Positions 26,898 to 35,928 of a stretch of 64,000 bases of DNA are shown piece after piece (positions within the stretch are counted from its first letter, which is position 1; the number at the start of each line of letters is the position of its first letter). The notes beneath the pieces were generated by a model, which saw only the letters and a program-made list of their open reading frames with translations, searched no databases and was not told where the DNA came from. This DNA comes from Paenibacillus terrigena DSM 21567 (lineage in GTDB: Bacteria > Bacillota > Bacilli > Paenibacillales > Paenibacillaceae). The position numbers and the translations under genes were made by a program. The stretch is taken from the NCBI RefSeq assembly GCF_000374845.1, contig NZ_KB895418.1, positions 124,001-188,000 on the forward strand, read 5' to 3'.

Positions 26898-27771
26898 TCA
26901 AGCACAAGCGTTAAGGAATCTTGTCAATCGTCACAATAAAATACAAGACTCCCACCACGATACACGAATTGTTACGGTAACGAGTGGTAAAGGCGGCGTG
27001 GGGAAGTCGAATTTTACGTTGAACTTTGCGCTTGCATTACAATCGCTCGGACAGAAAGTGCTTGTGTTTGATGCTGATCTCGGTATGGCGAATATCGATG
27101 TCTTGATGGGTGTGAATTCGAGGGTTAACCTTTACCATCTATTAAAAAGAGAGAAGACGATCTGGGAGGTTATTCTCAAAGGTCCCAATGATCTTCATTT
27201 TATTGCGGGGGGATCGGGGTTCCAAGAACTACTTACACTTCCAGAGGAAGAATTGTTGTATTTCACGGAACAGGTTCATTCCATCTCTGGAGAATATGAC
27301 ATCATTCTGTTCGATACAGGGGCAGGGTTATCCAAAGAAACATTGAATTTCATTCTTTCTGCCGAAGAGACCATTGTTGTAACAACACCAGAACCAACAT
27401 CGATTACCGATGCTTATGCGTTGATTAAAATCGTACATCGAATGAATAACAAGGTAGCTTTTCGTTTAGTTGTTAATCGGGTGTCGGACCTTCAGGAAGG
27501 CATCCAGACATCGAATAAAATTAATTTAGTGTCAGAACAGTTTCTAGATTTGAAAATCCCAACCCTAGGGTATGTGATGGATGATCCGAATGTCTCAAAT
27601 GCGGTGAAGAAGCAAGTACCTTTTACGATTGCATTTCCGCAGAGTACATCTAGTCGAAGTATTGAACAATTAGCTGAAGCTTACCTAAATAAATCAAGTC
27701 AACCGCAACGAATGCCTTCGGAAAGCGGAGTAAAAGGATTTCTATCTAGAATGCTGAAATTTATGAAATAA
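26890..27771 (+). CDS. flhG: Flagellar number regulator FlhG (YlxH), MinD-like ATPase
   Basis: MinD/ParA-type ATPase that pairs with FlhF and with the FliM/FliY C-ring proteins. The 293-aa product has the deviant Walker A GKGGVGKSNFTLNFALAL near residue 33, DADLGMANIDVLMG, and Walker B-like FDTGAG. A short basic N-terminus (LRNLVNRHNK) carries the FlhF-activating type of sequence. The C-terminal amphipathic end is GVKGFLSRMLKFMK, which fits a membrane-targeting helix. Overlaps flhF by eight bases. Confidence 0.93.
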   Translation: MYDQAQALRNLVNRHNKIQDSHHDTRIVTVTSGKGGVGKSNFTLNFALALQSLGQKVLVFDADLGMANIDVLMGVNSRVNLYHLLKREKTIWEVILKGPNDLHFIAGGSGFQELLTLPEEELLYFTEQVHSISGEYDIILFDTGAGLSKETLNFILSAEETIVVTTPEPTSITDAYALIKIVHRMNNKVAFRLVVNRVSDLQEGIQTSNKINLVSEQFLDLKIPTLGYVMDDPNVSNAVKKQVPFTIAFPQSTSSRSIEQLAEAYLNKSSQPQRMPSESGVKGFLSRMLKFMK

Positions 27772-27795
27772 TCCTTTTCAAAGGAAGTGAGGCAG

Positions 27796-29130
27796 ATGCA
27801 AGTCTTCAAAGTATTGGTTATTGATGATTCCGCATTTATGCGTAAATATATTTCCGATATGGTTACATCGGATACACAATTCGAAGTTGTGGACACGGCG
27901 AAGAACGGGCAAGAAGCTGTTGAGAAGGTTAAATCATTAAATCCAGATGTCATCACGATGGACATTGAAATGCCGGTCATGAACGGCTTGGAAGCGCTAA
28001 AGGTCATAATGGAAGATCATCCGACCCCAGCCATCATGTTGTCCAGTTTTACGGAGAAAGGTGCAAGAGAAACAATTCTCGCGTTGGAGATAGGGGCATT
28101 TGACTTTATTCAGAAGCCATCGGGGACGATCTCTTGTGATATTCATGTTGTTTCGGAGCATCTGCACCAGAGGTTGCGCGCAGCTATTAGCTCCAATATG
28201 AAAAAGTGGCCTATCAAAATAGCACCATTTCCCGAGTCTCAGCCAACCGTGCCTGCTGCTCCAATGGTACCGGACATCTCTGTAACACCAGCAGCTGCGG
28301 ATACACCAACGGTTCCAATAAAGCCGGCATCTATCGATTATGTTCGGAAACCTGTCATTCAGGAACGTTCAGAACTACAATATCGAACGCCTGGAATACT
28401 GCCTAAGAAGCAGGAACCTATAAAGCCGAAGAAGCCAAATTCGGACCGCCAATTACATACGGCAGAAGTGATTCGTGAGTCGGCTGCTACCCTAACACCT
28501 GTTCCTTCAATTGAAGTTCCTGAGCCGAAAGTTAGACAACCAAGGCGAACAACCTTCAATCAATTGGTCGCGGTAGGCTCTTCGACAGGAGGACCTCGGG
28601 CGCTTAAGGAGCTTCTGACTGGGATTCCAGAAGATTTTCCAGCGCCAATTGTGATTGTGCAGCATATGCCAGCGAATTTCACGAAGTCACTAGCGCAACG
28701 GCTGAACTCCTTTTGTCAAATTCGTGTTGTCGAGGCAGAGAATGGTGATCGTCTTGAACCAGGCACGGCATATATCGCGCCTGGCGGCTGGCATATGACC
28801 ATCAGACGCGAAATCAAAGGGACGTATGTTGTTGAGCTTAACAAGCAGGATCTTAGAAATGGACATCGTCCATCCGTAGATATCTTGTTCGAATCATTGA
28901 TTCCGTTAAAAGAACTAGAGAAGCATGTCGTATTACTCACGGGTATGGGCAGTGATGGCGCTCGAGCGATGAATGCACTCACGGAACATGGGGTTCAGTC
29001 AACTTTTGCTGAGAATGAAGAATCTTGTGTTGTCTATGGGATGCCGAGATCTGCGATCGAGCTAGGTTGTGTTAAACATATTTTGCCGATTCAAGAAATG
29101 GCTCCAAAATTGCTGCAAGTCGTCAAGTAA
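27796..29130 (+). CDS. cheB: Chemotaxis methylesterase/glutamine deamidase CheB
   Basis: Removes methyl groups from receptors when phosphorylated by CheA. The 444-aa product has an N-terminal receiver (Asp56 in VITMDIEMPVMNG), an unusually long Pro-rich linker (about 145-255), and the esterase domain with catalytic Ser in AVGSSTGGPRAL, His in IVQHMPANFT, and Asp in GMGSDGARAM. ATG 27796 follows AAGGAAGTGAGG; GTG 27787 falls within it. B. subtilis CheB is about 357 aa, so the linker accounts for the extra length. Confidence 0.95.
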   Translation: MQVFKVLVIDDSAFMRKYISDMVTSDTQFEVVDTAKNGQEAVEKVKSLNPDVITMDIEMPVMNGLEALKVIMEDHPTPAIMLSSFTEKGARETILALEIGAFDFIQKPSGTISCDIHVVSEHLHQRLRAAISSNMKKWPIKIAPFPESQPTVPAAPMVPDISVTPAAADTPTVPIKPASIDYVRKPVIQERSELQYRTPGILPKKQEPIKPKKPNSDRQLHTAEVIRESAATLTPVPSIEVPEPKVRQPRRTTFNQLVAVGSSTGGPRALKELLTGIPEDFPAPIVIVQHMPANFTKSLAQRLNSFCQIRVVEAENGDRLEPGTAYIAPGGWHMTIRREIKGTYVVELNKQDLRNGHRPSVDILFESLIPLKELEKHVVLLTGMGSDGARAMNALTEHGVQSTFAENEESCVVYGMPRSAIELGCVKHILPIQEMAPKLLQVVK

Positions 29131-29166
29131 AATGGAATTGTGATTTCACTGAGGGGGGTGCTTGTA

Positions 29167-31266
29167 ATGGAAATGAATCAATATTTATCAATGTTTATTG
29201 ACGAGTCAACCGATCATTTGCAATCGTTGAACGACAATATGATGCAACTTGAGAACAACCCAGATGATATCAGCATCGTACAAGTCATATTCCGGTCTGC
29301 ACACACATTAAAAGGCATGTCCGCGACGATGGGATTTAACGACCTCGCGTCACTAACGCATCAAATGGAGAACGTGCTCGATTTGGTGCGTAACAATGAG
29401 CTGAAGATGAATGAATTTATCTTCGATACGCTATTCAAAAGTTTAGATGCACTCGAGACGATGGTACAAGATATTACGCAAGGCGGTGAAGGGAAAGCGG
29501 ATGTATCCCACATCGTCGCTGCACTACAATCGATCGTACGCGGAGATTATGGACAAGCAGGGGCTTCGAATGAGGCACAAATCTCAGGGGCTCAGAATAC
29601 GACGACAGAATTCCGCCTTGATGAATATCAATATGCAGTATTAGAGCAATCGATCAATACGGGACTTCCTGTGTTCTATCTCGATGTCGTGATTCGGGAA
29701 GATTGTGTTCTGAAGGGTGTAAGAGCCTACATGGTGTTTAATGCCCTTGAAGAGAATGGAGAAGTCGTTAAGTCGAATCCATCTGTTCAAGATATCGAGC
29801 AAGAACAATTTGATCGCAGCTTCTCTGTGTATTACATATCCAAGATCGATCAAGAATCGCTTTACCAGTTAATTTCGAGTATATCCGAGATTGAACGAGT
29901 ACATATTCTTCCAGTTGATGAAGAGTCATTGATTCAAATCAGCCAGGAAGATGAGCAAGTCAACGAAGCAACTTCACAAATTCTTCAAGCTGTTAGGGAA
30001 ACAGCAGCAACAGCGGCTCCAGTGGTGCAAGCAGCTAAGGAAGCAGTGTCTGTCCGTCCATCAGCGCCATCCAAACCGACAGCTTCAACGGGAAGCTCTA
30101 GCTCTTCGAATGGTGGATCAAGAACGATACGTGTAGATATCGATCGTCTTGATGTATTAATGAATCTATTTAGCGAATTATTAATCGATCGAGTCCGACT
30201 TGAGCAGCTTGCTAGCGATCTCAAGAGTCAAGACTTGACGGAGACCGTCGAGCATATGGCGCGTGTAAGCGGTGATCTTCAGAACATCGTTCTGAAACTG
30301 CGCATGGTTCCGATTGATACGGTATTCAACCGCTTCCCACGGATGATTCGCGACTTGGCGAAATCGCTCGACAAGAAGGTTGATCTCGTAATCACGGGAG
30401 CGGATACCGAGTTAGACCGTACAGTGATTGAAGAGATAGGGGATCCACTTGTTCACTTGCTGCGTAATGCAGTAGATCACGGAATTGAGTCGATTGCGGA
30501 GCGTTTAGAAGCTGGTAAGTCAGATACCGGCACACTTGAGCTTCGTGCATTCCACAGTGGTAATAGCGTCTTTATTGAGATTCAAGATGACGGCAAAGGG
30601 ATTAATCGTGAGAAAGTATTGAAAACGGCGATTAAGAATGGCGTTGTTCGTGCGGATGAAGCGAATGCGATGACGGATGAGCAAGTCTATCAATTGCTAT
30701 TCGCACCTGGATTCAGTACAGCGGATAAAGTATCGGACATTTCTGGTCGTGGTGTAGGACTCGATGTTGTTAAATCGAAAATTCTCTCACTAGGCGGCAA
30801 TGTAACGGTAGACTCTAATTGGGGCTCGGGTTCGAAGTTCTCTGTTCAATTACCTCTAACCCTATCTATTATCGCTGCGATGCTCGTTCGTGTGGGCGAA
30901 GAGAAATACGCTCTACCATTGTCTTCAATCGTGGAGACGATGATCGTCGAACACAAAAATATTAGACATGTTCATGGATCGACAATGATTGATTATCGTG
31001 AATCTGTCATTCCAATTGTATCATTAGCAGATGTATTCGATTGTCCGAAGTCGAGTGAAGTAGAAAAAGATACTTCCGATGTGATTGTGATTCGTAAAGG
31101 CGAGCGTCTTGCGGCATTCATGGTCGATGATTTCATTGGTCAGAGTGAGATTGTCATCAAGACGTTAGGCAAATATTTAACGAATATCTACGGCATTTCT
31201 GGAGCTACAATTCTCGGAGACGGCCAAGTTGCACTTATCATTGATCCAAATGCACTAGTGAAATAG
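29167..31266 (+). CDS. cheA: Chemotaxis histidine kinase CheA
   Basis: Receptor-coupled kinase that phosphorylates CheY and CheB. The 699-aa product has the P1 HPt domain with phosphorylated His46 in RSAHTLKGMSATMGF, a P2-like domain (about 145-270), a Ser/Pro linker, the P3 dimer domain, the P4 ATPase (LRNAVDHGIE, DDGKGI, GRGVGLDVV) and the P5 CheW-like domain to the end. ATG 29167 is chosen over upstream GTG 29140 because GAGGGGGGTG lies in between and P1 then starts normally. Confidence 0.96.
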   Translation: MEMNQYLSMFIDESTDHLQSLNDNMMQLENNPDDISIVQVIFRSAHTLKGMSATMGFNDLASLTHQMENVLDLVRNNELKMNEFIFDTLFKSLDALETMVQDITQGGEGKADVSHIVAALQSIVRGDYGQAGASNEAQISGAQNTTTEFRLDEYQYAVLEQSINTGLPVFYLDVVIREDCVLKGVRAYMVFNALEENGEVVKSNPSVQDIEQEQFDRSFSVYYISKIDQESLYQLISSISEIERVHILPVDEESLIQISQEDEQVNEATSQILQAVRETAATAAPVVQAAKEAVSVRPSAPSKPTASTGSSSSSNGGSRTIRVDIDRLDVLMNLFSELLIDRVRLEQLASDLKSQDLTETVEHMARVSGDLQNIVLKLRMVPIDTVFNRFPRMIRDLAKSLDKKVDLVITGADTELDRTVIEEIGDPLVHLLRNAVDHGIESIAERLEAGKSDTGTLELRAFHSGNSVFIEIQDDGKGINREKVLKTAIKNGVVRADEANAMTDEQVYQLLFAPGFSTADKVSDISGRGVGLDVVKSKILSLGGNVTVDSNWGSGSKFSVQLPLTLSIIAAMLVRVGEEKYALPLSSIVETMIVEHKNIRHVHGSTMIDYRESVIPIVSLADVFDCPKSSEVEKDTSDVIVIRKGERLAAFMVDDFIGQSEIVIKTLGKYLTNIYGISGATILGDGQVALIIDPNALVK

Positions 31267-31294
31267 AGGGAAATAGATAAAGGAGGTTCTACCC

Positions 31295-31756
31295 ATGGGA
31301 GAAGATATTAAAGTTATCGTATTTGCACTCGGTACAGAAGAATATGGTGTCGAAGTGGATAGCGTCAAGACAATTGAGCGTTTGACTCCTATTACACGCG
31401 TTCCCAAGACATATCACTTCGTAAAAGGGGTTATCAATTTACGCGGTGTCGTCGTTCCTGTGATTGATTTACGAGGTCGCTTCGGTCTGCCTGAGACAGC
31501 TCATACGGAACATACACGTATCATCATCGTCAATGTGAATGACATGGAAGTCGGCTTTATCGTAGACACAGCAAATGATGTAATCGATCTAAACACAGAT
31601 CTGATTGAATCCCCTCCTGAAGTGGTTGGCGGAATCAAAGCAAAATATTTGCGCGGTGTAGCTAAGATCGGCAACGATCGACTGTTGATCATGTTGAATC
31701 TACCTGAAGTGCTTAACAAACAAGAGATTATTCAACTTGAAGATATGGGAGAATAA
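31295..31756 (+). CDS. cheW: Chemotaxis adaptor CheW
   Basis: Scaffold joining CheA to receptors. The 153-aa product is one CheW domain: IKVIVFALGTEEYGVEVDSV, ITRVPKTYHFVKGVINLRGV, VVPVIDLRGRFGLPE. Strong ribosome site AAGGAGG. Directly followed by cheC (three-base gap). Confidence 0.96.
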   Translation: MGEDIKVIVFALGTEEYGVEVDSVKTIERLTPITRVPKTYHFVKGVINLRGVVVPVIDLRGRFGLPETAHTEHTRIIIVNVNDMEVGFIVDTANDVIDLNTDLIESPPEVVGGIKAKYLRGVAKIGNDRLLIMLNLPEVLNKQEIIQLEDMGE

Positions 31757-31759
31757 GTA

Positions 31760-32380
31760 GTGGACATTTTTCGGAATTTAGCAGAAATCAATGTTGATGT
31801 TCTGAGAGAAGTCGGAAATATTGGTGCCGGACATGCAGCGACTGCGTTATCTCGGTTGGTTGATAAACCGATTGACATGGCGGTTCCAGCTGTACGAATG
31901 CTGCCTTTTGATGAGATTGCGGAACAGGTCGGTGGCCCTGAGCAGCTTGTTATCGCGACGTTCCTCCGTGTAGAGGGCGATGCTCCAGGTAATCTATTTT
32001 TCATTTTGAAGCCGCATGCCTCCAAAAAATTACTCCGTTCCTTGTCCGGAATTGAAGTCATTTCGGATGATGACTATACGGAAATGGAAATATCCGCACT
32101 GTCCGAGATTGGCAATATTCTAGCGGGTTCCTATCTATCATCATTAGCAGATTTTACGGGGTTGTATATGACCCCAACCGTGCCAGCTCTAGCAATAGAT
32201 ATGGCGGGTGCAATTTTAAGTTTTGGATTGATGCAATTCGGTCAAATGGGCGATGGCGCACTTCTAATAGACACGACCTTCTTAGAGGGAGACGAGGAAG
32301 TGGAAGGACAGTTTTTTCTTATTCCTGACCCATCGTCTTTTGCGAAAATATTTCGTGCATTGGGAGTACCTTACGAATGA
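31760..32380 (+). CDS. cheC: CheY-P phosphatase CheC
   Basis: Hydrolyses CheY-P and binds CheD to control adaptation. The 206-aa product holds two active-site helices of the family, DVLREVGNIGAGHAATAL near residue 12 and SALSEIGNILAGSYLSSL near 111, each with the E...N pair. Start is GTG. Length matches B. subtilis CheC (209 aa). The stop overlaps the cheD start by four bases, matching the known CheC-CheD partnership. Confidence 0.95.
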   Translation: MDIFRNLAEINVDVLREVGNIGAGHAATALSRLVDKPIDMAVPAVRMLPFDEIAEQVGGPEQLVIATFLRVEGDAPGNLFFILKPHASKKLLRSLSGIEVISDDDYTEMEISALSEIGNILAGSYLSSLADFTGLYMTPTVPALAIDMAGAILSFGLMQFGQMGDGALLIDTTFLEGDEEVEGQFFLIPDPSSFAKIFRALGVPYE

Positions 32381-32874
32381 TAGAAGACTTGCAAATCGTG
32401 AAAGTAGGGATGGCGGATTTGAACGTCGTCCATGGAAGTGGCATTATTCGAACGACAGGGCTTGGCTCTTGTGTGGGATTAACATTATACGATTCGATTG
32501 CGCATATTGCCGGATTGGCCCATGTCATGCTTCCCTCATCAGATACAGCGCGTGAAGGTCAATTGAATCTGATGAAATATGCGGATACGGCGATCCCTGT
32601 ATTGCTGGAGAAGATGGAGAAGCTTGGGGGGCAGCGTAGACGGATGGTGGCGAAGATGGCTGGAGGTGCCCAAATGTTCGCTTTTAACTCCATGTCGGAT
32701 ACGATGCGGATTGGACCGCGGAATGTTGAGAACTGCAAAGAAATGTTGATGAAGCTATCGCTTCCTCTTCTTGCAGAAGATACGGGTGGAAATTTCGGTA
32801 GAACGATTGAAATGAATTGTCAGACAGGAATATTACATATTCGAAGTGTTCAAATGGGTGTGAAGGAAATATGA
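32377..32874 (+). CDS. cheD: Chemoreceptor glutamine deamidase CheD
   Basis: Deamidates receptor glutamines and stimulates CheC. The 165-aa product has the catalytic Cys in TGLGSCVGLTLYD, the His in GLAHVMLPSSD, and the Thr/Gly segment KMAGGAQMFAF. Overlaps cheC by ATGA and the next gene by ATGA, so it belongs to a tightly coupled set. Confidence 0.95.
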   Translation: MIEDLQIVKVGMADLNVVHGSGIIRTTGLGSCVGLTLYDSIAHIAGLAHVMLPSSDTAREGQLNLMKYADTAIPVLLEKMEKLGGQRRRMVAKMAGGAQMFAFNSMSDTMRIGPRNVENCKEMLMKLSLPLLAEDTGGNFGRTIEMNCQTGILHIRSVQMGVKEI

Positions 32875-33293
32875 AGATGTCAGGGAATATTCGTTGGAAT
32901 CTTGGGTTTGGCATTGCAGGGTTTGCGTTTACATTTTTGCTATCCGTTCAGAACAACTTGTTAACGACAAGTCTTGTACGTAGTGTATATGCTTTTCTGA
33001 TCTGGTTTGTTATTACTTTTATCTTAAGAGCCATTCTTTTTCAACTTCTTGCCAGCAAAGAGGTTGTGGAATCATCCACTGTTCAGGATTCGGATGATTC
33101 GGTTGGTGGACAGCTTGATCTAGTCATCCCAGATGAGACTGAAGAGCTGCACGATTTGCTAAGACCAACACCGAAAGAACAAAAAGCCGTTCAGGAAGGA
33201 TTCGTGCCTTTGAATCCCCCTAAGATTGTGAAGGTAAGTGATCAAGATCCTGAACAAATGGCAAAGGTAATTCGTCACCTGACAGAAGATTAA
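32871..33293 (+). CDS. Unknown two-helix membrane protein between cheD and sigD
   Basis: A 140-aa protein I do not recognise. It has two hydrophobic helices close to the N-terminus (about 8-25, LGFGIAGFAFTFLLSVQ, and 35-58, VYAFLIWFVITFILRAILFQ). An acidic cytoplasmic tail follows, ending EQMAKVIRHLTED. ATG 32871 overlaps the cheD stop (ATGA). B. subtilis has no gene in this place; the similar position in related genomes would be the first thing to examine. No catalytic motif is visible. Coupling to cheD and closeness to sigD suggest a motility role, but this is inference. Confidence 0.8.
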   Translation: MKMSGNIRWNLGFGIAGFAFTFLLSVQNNLLTTSLVRSVYAFLIWFVITFILRAILFQLLASKEVVESSTVQDSDDSVGGQLDLVIPDETEELHDLLRPTPKEQKAVQEGFVPLNPPKIVKVSDQDPEQMAKVIRHLTED

Positions 33294-33309
33294 GGAGGGC
33301 GAAATGTAA

Positions 33310-34095
33310 ATGTTAGAAAATAAAATCTCTCATTTATCGAACTATGACCTCTGGGAAAGCTGGAGAGAGCGCGGACAGATTGAAGCAAAGAAACAATTGA
33401 TAGAGCAGTATCTATCGATCGTTGATTATGTTTCGAATCGACTTGCCATCGGCTTACCTAAGAATGTGAGTAAAGATGATCTTGCTAGTAATGGTGTCGT
33501 AGGACTAATTGATGCCATTGAGAAGTTCGATTACAAACGGGGATTACAGTTCGAGACGTACGCCTCATGGCGTGTTCGCGGGGCGATACTCGACGGACTG
33601 CGTCAAGGAGATTGGGTGCCTCGCTCCGTTCGTGAGAAGTCGAAGAAGATTGAAGAGGCCTATCAACACCTGGAGCAGCGTTATTTACGTTCTGTAACAG
33701 ATGCTGAGATGAGCGAGTACCTGGAAGTGTCCGAAAAAGATTTTCAACAGATGCTGCAGGACGTTGCGGTTACGAGTGTCTGCTCGCTAGAAGATCCGAT
33801 CCGAGACGAAGAATCCGAGACACGACTATCTCTGCTCATTGATGAGAAGGCGAAAAATCCGGACTACAAAGTAAATGAGTTTTTCTTGAAAGAATCCTTG
33901 GTCAAAGGCATTGAGAAATTAACGGAGAAAGAGCGAACGGTTGTCTCGCTTTTCTATTATGAGGATCTATCTCTAAGTGAAATTGCGGAAGTCATGTCGC
34001 TCTCACCCTCACGTATCTCTCAATTGCATTCTAAGGCGATATTGAGGTTGCGCGGTTCACTGGATAAGTATAAAAGTCAACTTCTATATAACTAG
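33310..34095 (+). CDS. sigD: RNA polymerase sigma factor SigD (FliA family)
   Basis: Sigma-28 factor for late flagellar and chemotaxis genes, normally held by FlgM until the hook is complete. The 261-aa product has region 2 (YVSNRLAIGLPKNVSKDDLA, then FDYKRGLQFETYASWRVRGA), region 3 (VPRSVREKSKKIEEAYQHLE) and region 4 helix-turn-helix (EDLSLSEIAEVMSLSPSRIS). Length fits (B. subtilis 254 aa). Located near the end of the operon, where distance from the promoter influences the level of SigD in B. subtilis. Confidence 0.96.
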   Translation: MLENKISHLSNYDLWESWRERGQIEAKKQLIEQYLSIVDYVSNRLAIGLPKNVSKDDLASNGVVGLIDAIEKFDYKRGLQFETYASWRVRGAILDGLRQGDWVPRSVREKSKKIEEAYQHLEQRYLRSVTDAEMSEYLEVSEKDFQQMLQDVAVTSVCSLEDPIRDEESETRLSLLIDEKAKNPDYKVNEFFLKESLVKGIEKLTEKERTVVSLFYYEDLSLSEIAEVMSLSPSRISQLHSKAILRLRGSLDKYKSQLLYN

Positions 34096-34123
34096 GTGAT
34101 GGATAGAGGAGGGTGTAACGTTT

Positions 34124-35530
34124 ATGGCAAAGGAAGTCCGATTGAACGAATTCATGGACATTTCTTTATCAGAGAACAAAATCGAGGCCTATTTGCAGAT
34201 CAATGAACATTTTGACAATAGCACTTTTACATCAGATCAACTTGAGGCATATCTGAGAGAGAACCGCATCCATCATGGCATTCAAAAGAATATTTTGCAA
34301 CAGATCGCCCAGACACCTAGAGCATTCCAGAACAATTATACGGTTATCGCCATGGGAACATTACCAACTACAGGGATAGACGGATATATCAATTATTCCA
34401 CAAAACTTATCAAACAAGAAAAGAAACCGATGGAACTTGAAGACGGATCCGTTGATTATCGGGAAGTTGTTCAATTGAATAACGTTCAGAAAGGTCAGCT
34501 TATCGCAGAGCGCGTATTGCCTACAGAGGGAACACCCGGAATGACCGTAACAGGCGAGGAAATTCCACCTAAAAAGGGCAAGGAGGTTCGATTCAAAATC
34601 GGAAAGAATGTCGTTGTCGATGCGGAGCAGAGAGCCATGTATGCTGCGATCGATGGACTGATTGCCAAGACCGATAAGGATAAAGTGAATGTATTTCCAG
34701 TCTACGAAGTGAATGGGGATGTGGATTATAATATTGGTAATATCGATTTCATCGGAACCGTTGTTATCCGTGGAAATGTATTAAGTGGATTTCGTATAAG
34801 AGCTTCAGGGGATATCCGCGTCATCGGTGGTGTTGAGGGCGCCGAATTAGAAGCTGAAGGTTCGATCGAAATCACGGGTGGTATTATCGCAGGTAATAAA
34901 GGTTCGGTACGTGCACGTGTCAATGTGAAGAGTTCGTTCATTCAAGACGGAAATGTTTTTGCAGGTAATGATGTCATTGTCTCGCAGAGCATTATGCACT
35001 CCACGATACGTGCTGGAAAAAACGTAATTTGTGCAGGCACGAAAGGGCTAGTCGTAGGAGGCTTGATTCAAGCGGGAGAACGTGTTACTGCACGAACTAT
35101 CGGTAACACGATGTCCACGGCAACGGTGATTGAGGTGGGTGTATTGCCTGAGTTGCGTAATGAGCTGCTTGAGCTTCGCGTTCAGCTGCGTGCATTAATT
35201 GAAAGCTTAGATAAGACAGATAAAGCGCTCTCACTGCTAGATCAGCTTGCTTCATCAGGGCAATTGTCGCCTGATCGTCTTGCGATGCGTGTCAAATTAA
35301 CGTCAACAAAAAAACAAAACAAGCAAGAACAGGCCGAAACTCGTGAACGGATTCTTGAAATTGAGAAGACTCTTGAAGATACGAACACGGCACGTGTAGA
35401 TGTGATGAAGACCATCTATGGCGGCACTAAGATCGTTATTGGACGGTATACGCGGTTCATGAAAGATCCTGTTGAGCGGATTAGCTTTCGACTTGTGGAA
35501 GGCGATGTGTCGATGAGTCCTTACGTATAA
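34124..35530 (+). CDS. FapA family (DUF342) protein, flagellar-locus copy
   Basis: A 468-aa protein with an N-terminal region of about 170 residues (GTLPTTGIDGYINYSTKLIK). Beyond it lies the DUF342/FapA beta-helix with repeated V-xG-xV turns (GNVLSGFRIRASGDIRVIGG, GSVRARVNVKSSFIQDGNVF). A C-terminal coiled coil occupies about 345-430. FapA proteins are called flagellar assembly protein A, and a Vibrio member affects polar landmark and flagellar function through glucose signalling; the Firmicute role is not settled. Strong ribosome site GAGGAGGG. It follows sigD directly, a place taken by swrB in B. subtilis. Confidence 0.85.
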   Translation: MAKEVRLNEFMDISLSENKIEAYLQINEHFDNSTFTSDQLEAYLRENRIHHGIQKNILQQIAQTPRAFQNNYTVIAMGTLPTTGIDGYINYSTKLIKQEKKPMELEDGSVDYREVVQLNNVQKGQLIAERVLPTEGTPGMTVTGEEIPPKKGKEVRFKIGKNVVVDAEQRAMYAAIDGLIAKTDKDKVNVFPVYEVNGDVDYNIGNIDFIGTVVIRGNVLSGFRIRASGDIRVIGGVEGAELEAEGSIEITGGIIAGNKGSVRARVNVKSSFIQDGNVFAGNDVIVSQSIMHSTIRAGKNVICAGTKGLVVGGLIQAGERVTARTIGNTMSTATVIEVGVLPELRNELLELRVQLRALIESLDKTDKALSLLDQLASSGQLSPDRLAMRVKLTSTKKQNKQEQAETRERILEIEKTLEDTNTARVDVMKTIYGGTKIVIGRYTRFMKDPVERISFRLVEGDVSMSPYV

Positions 35531-35583
35531 TAAGAAATGGCTGATGACGTCTTCTATGAATTCTGAGAATCGGAGGGTTTGCT

Positions 35584-35904
35584 ATGGTTAGACCTATCGA
35601 AATGCAAATGTCAATTCCAAGATCGCAGGATGCATCTTCAGTACATCATCAGACGTTACATAAACCGTTCGTTGATCAGACGTTGCTTGCAGAACAAGCG
35701 ACCCGTCAGACAGAACAGCTTCGATCGAAGAACACACAAGTAGATGAGACTGTACAATTACCTATACATGAAGAAGAACGACGTCACAAGCAGTCATCAG
35801 AACGTAATAAGCATAAGCGTAAGCCGTTAGAAGGGAGCTCAGAACAAGACACTGAGGTCCCTATTCATCCTTATAAAGGACACCGCATTGATCTAACTCT
35901 ATAA
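35584..35904 (+). CDS. Unknown 106-aa charged protein
   Basis: A small hydrophilic protein rich in Gln, Glu, His and Lys. I do not recognise a domain. The first 35 residues include MQMSIPRSQDASSVHHQ; the middle is a charged predicted helix (HEEERRHKQSSERNKHKRK); the end HPYKGHRIDLTL looks like a short conserved C-terminal motif. A ribosome site CGGAGGG precedes ATG 35584. It lies between fapA and the swrB-like gene in the same operon. No membrane segment or signal peptide. Confidence 0.7.
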   Translation: MVRPIEMQMSIPRSQDASSVHHQTLHKPFVDQTLLAEQATRQTEQLRSKNTQVDETVQLPIHEEERRHKQSSERNKHKRKPLEGSSEQDTEVPIHPYKGHRIDLTL

Positions 35905-35928
35905 TTTGATGGAATAAAGGTGATTTGA

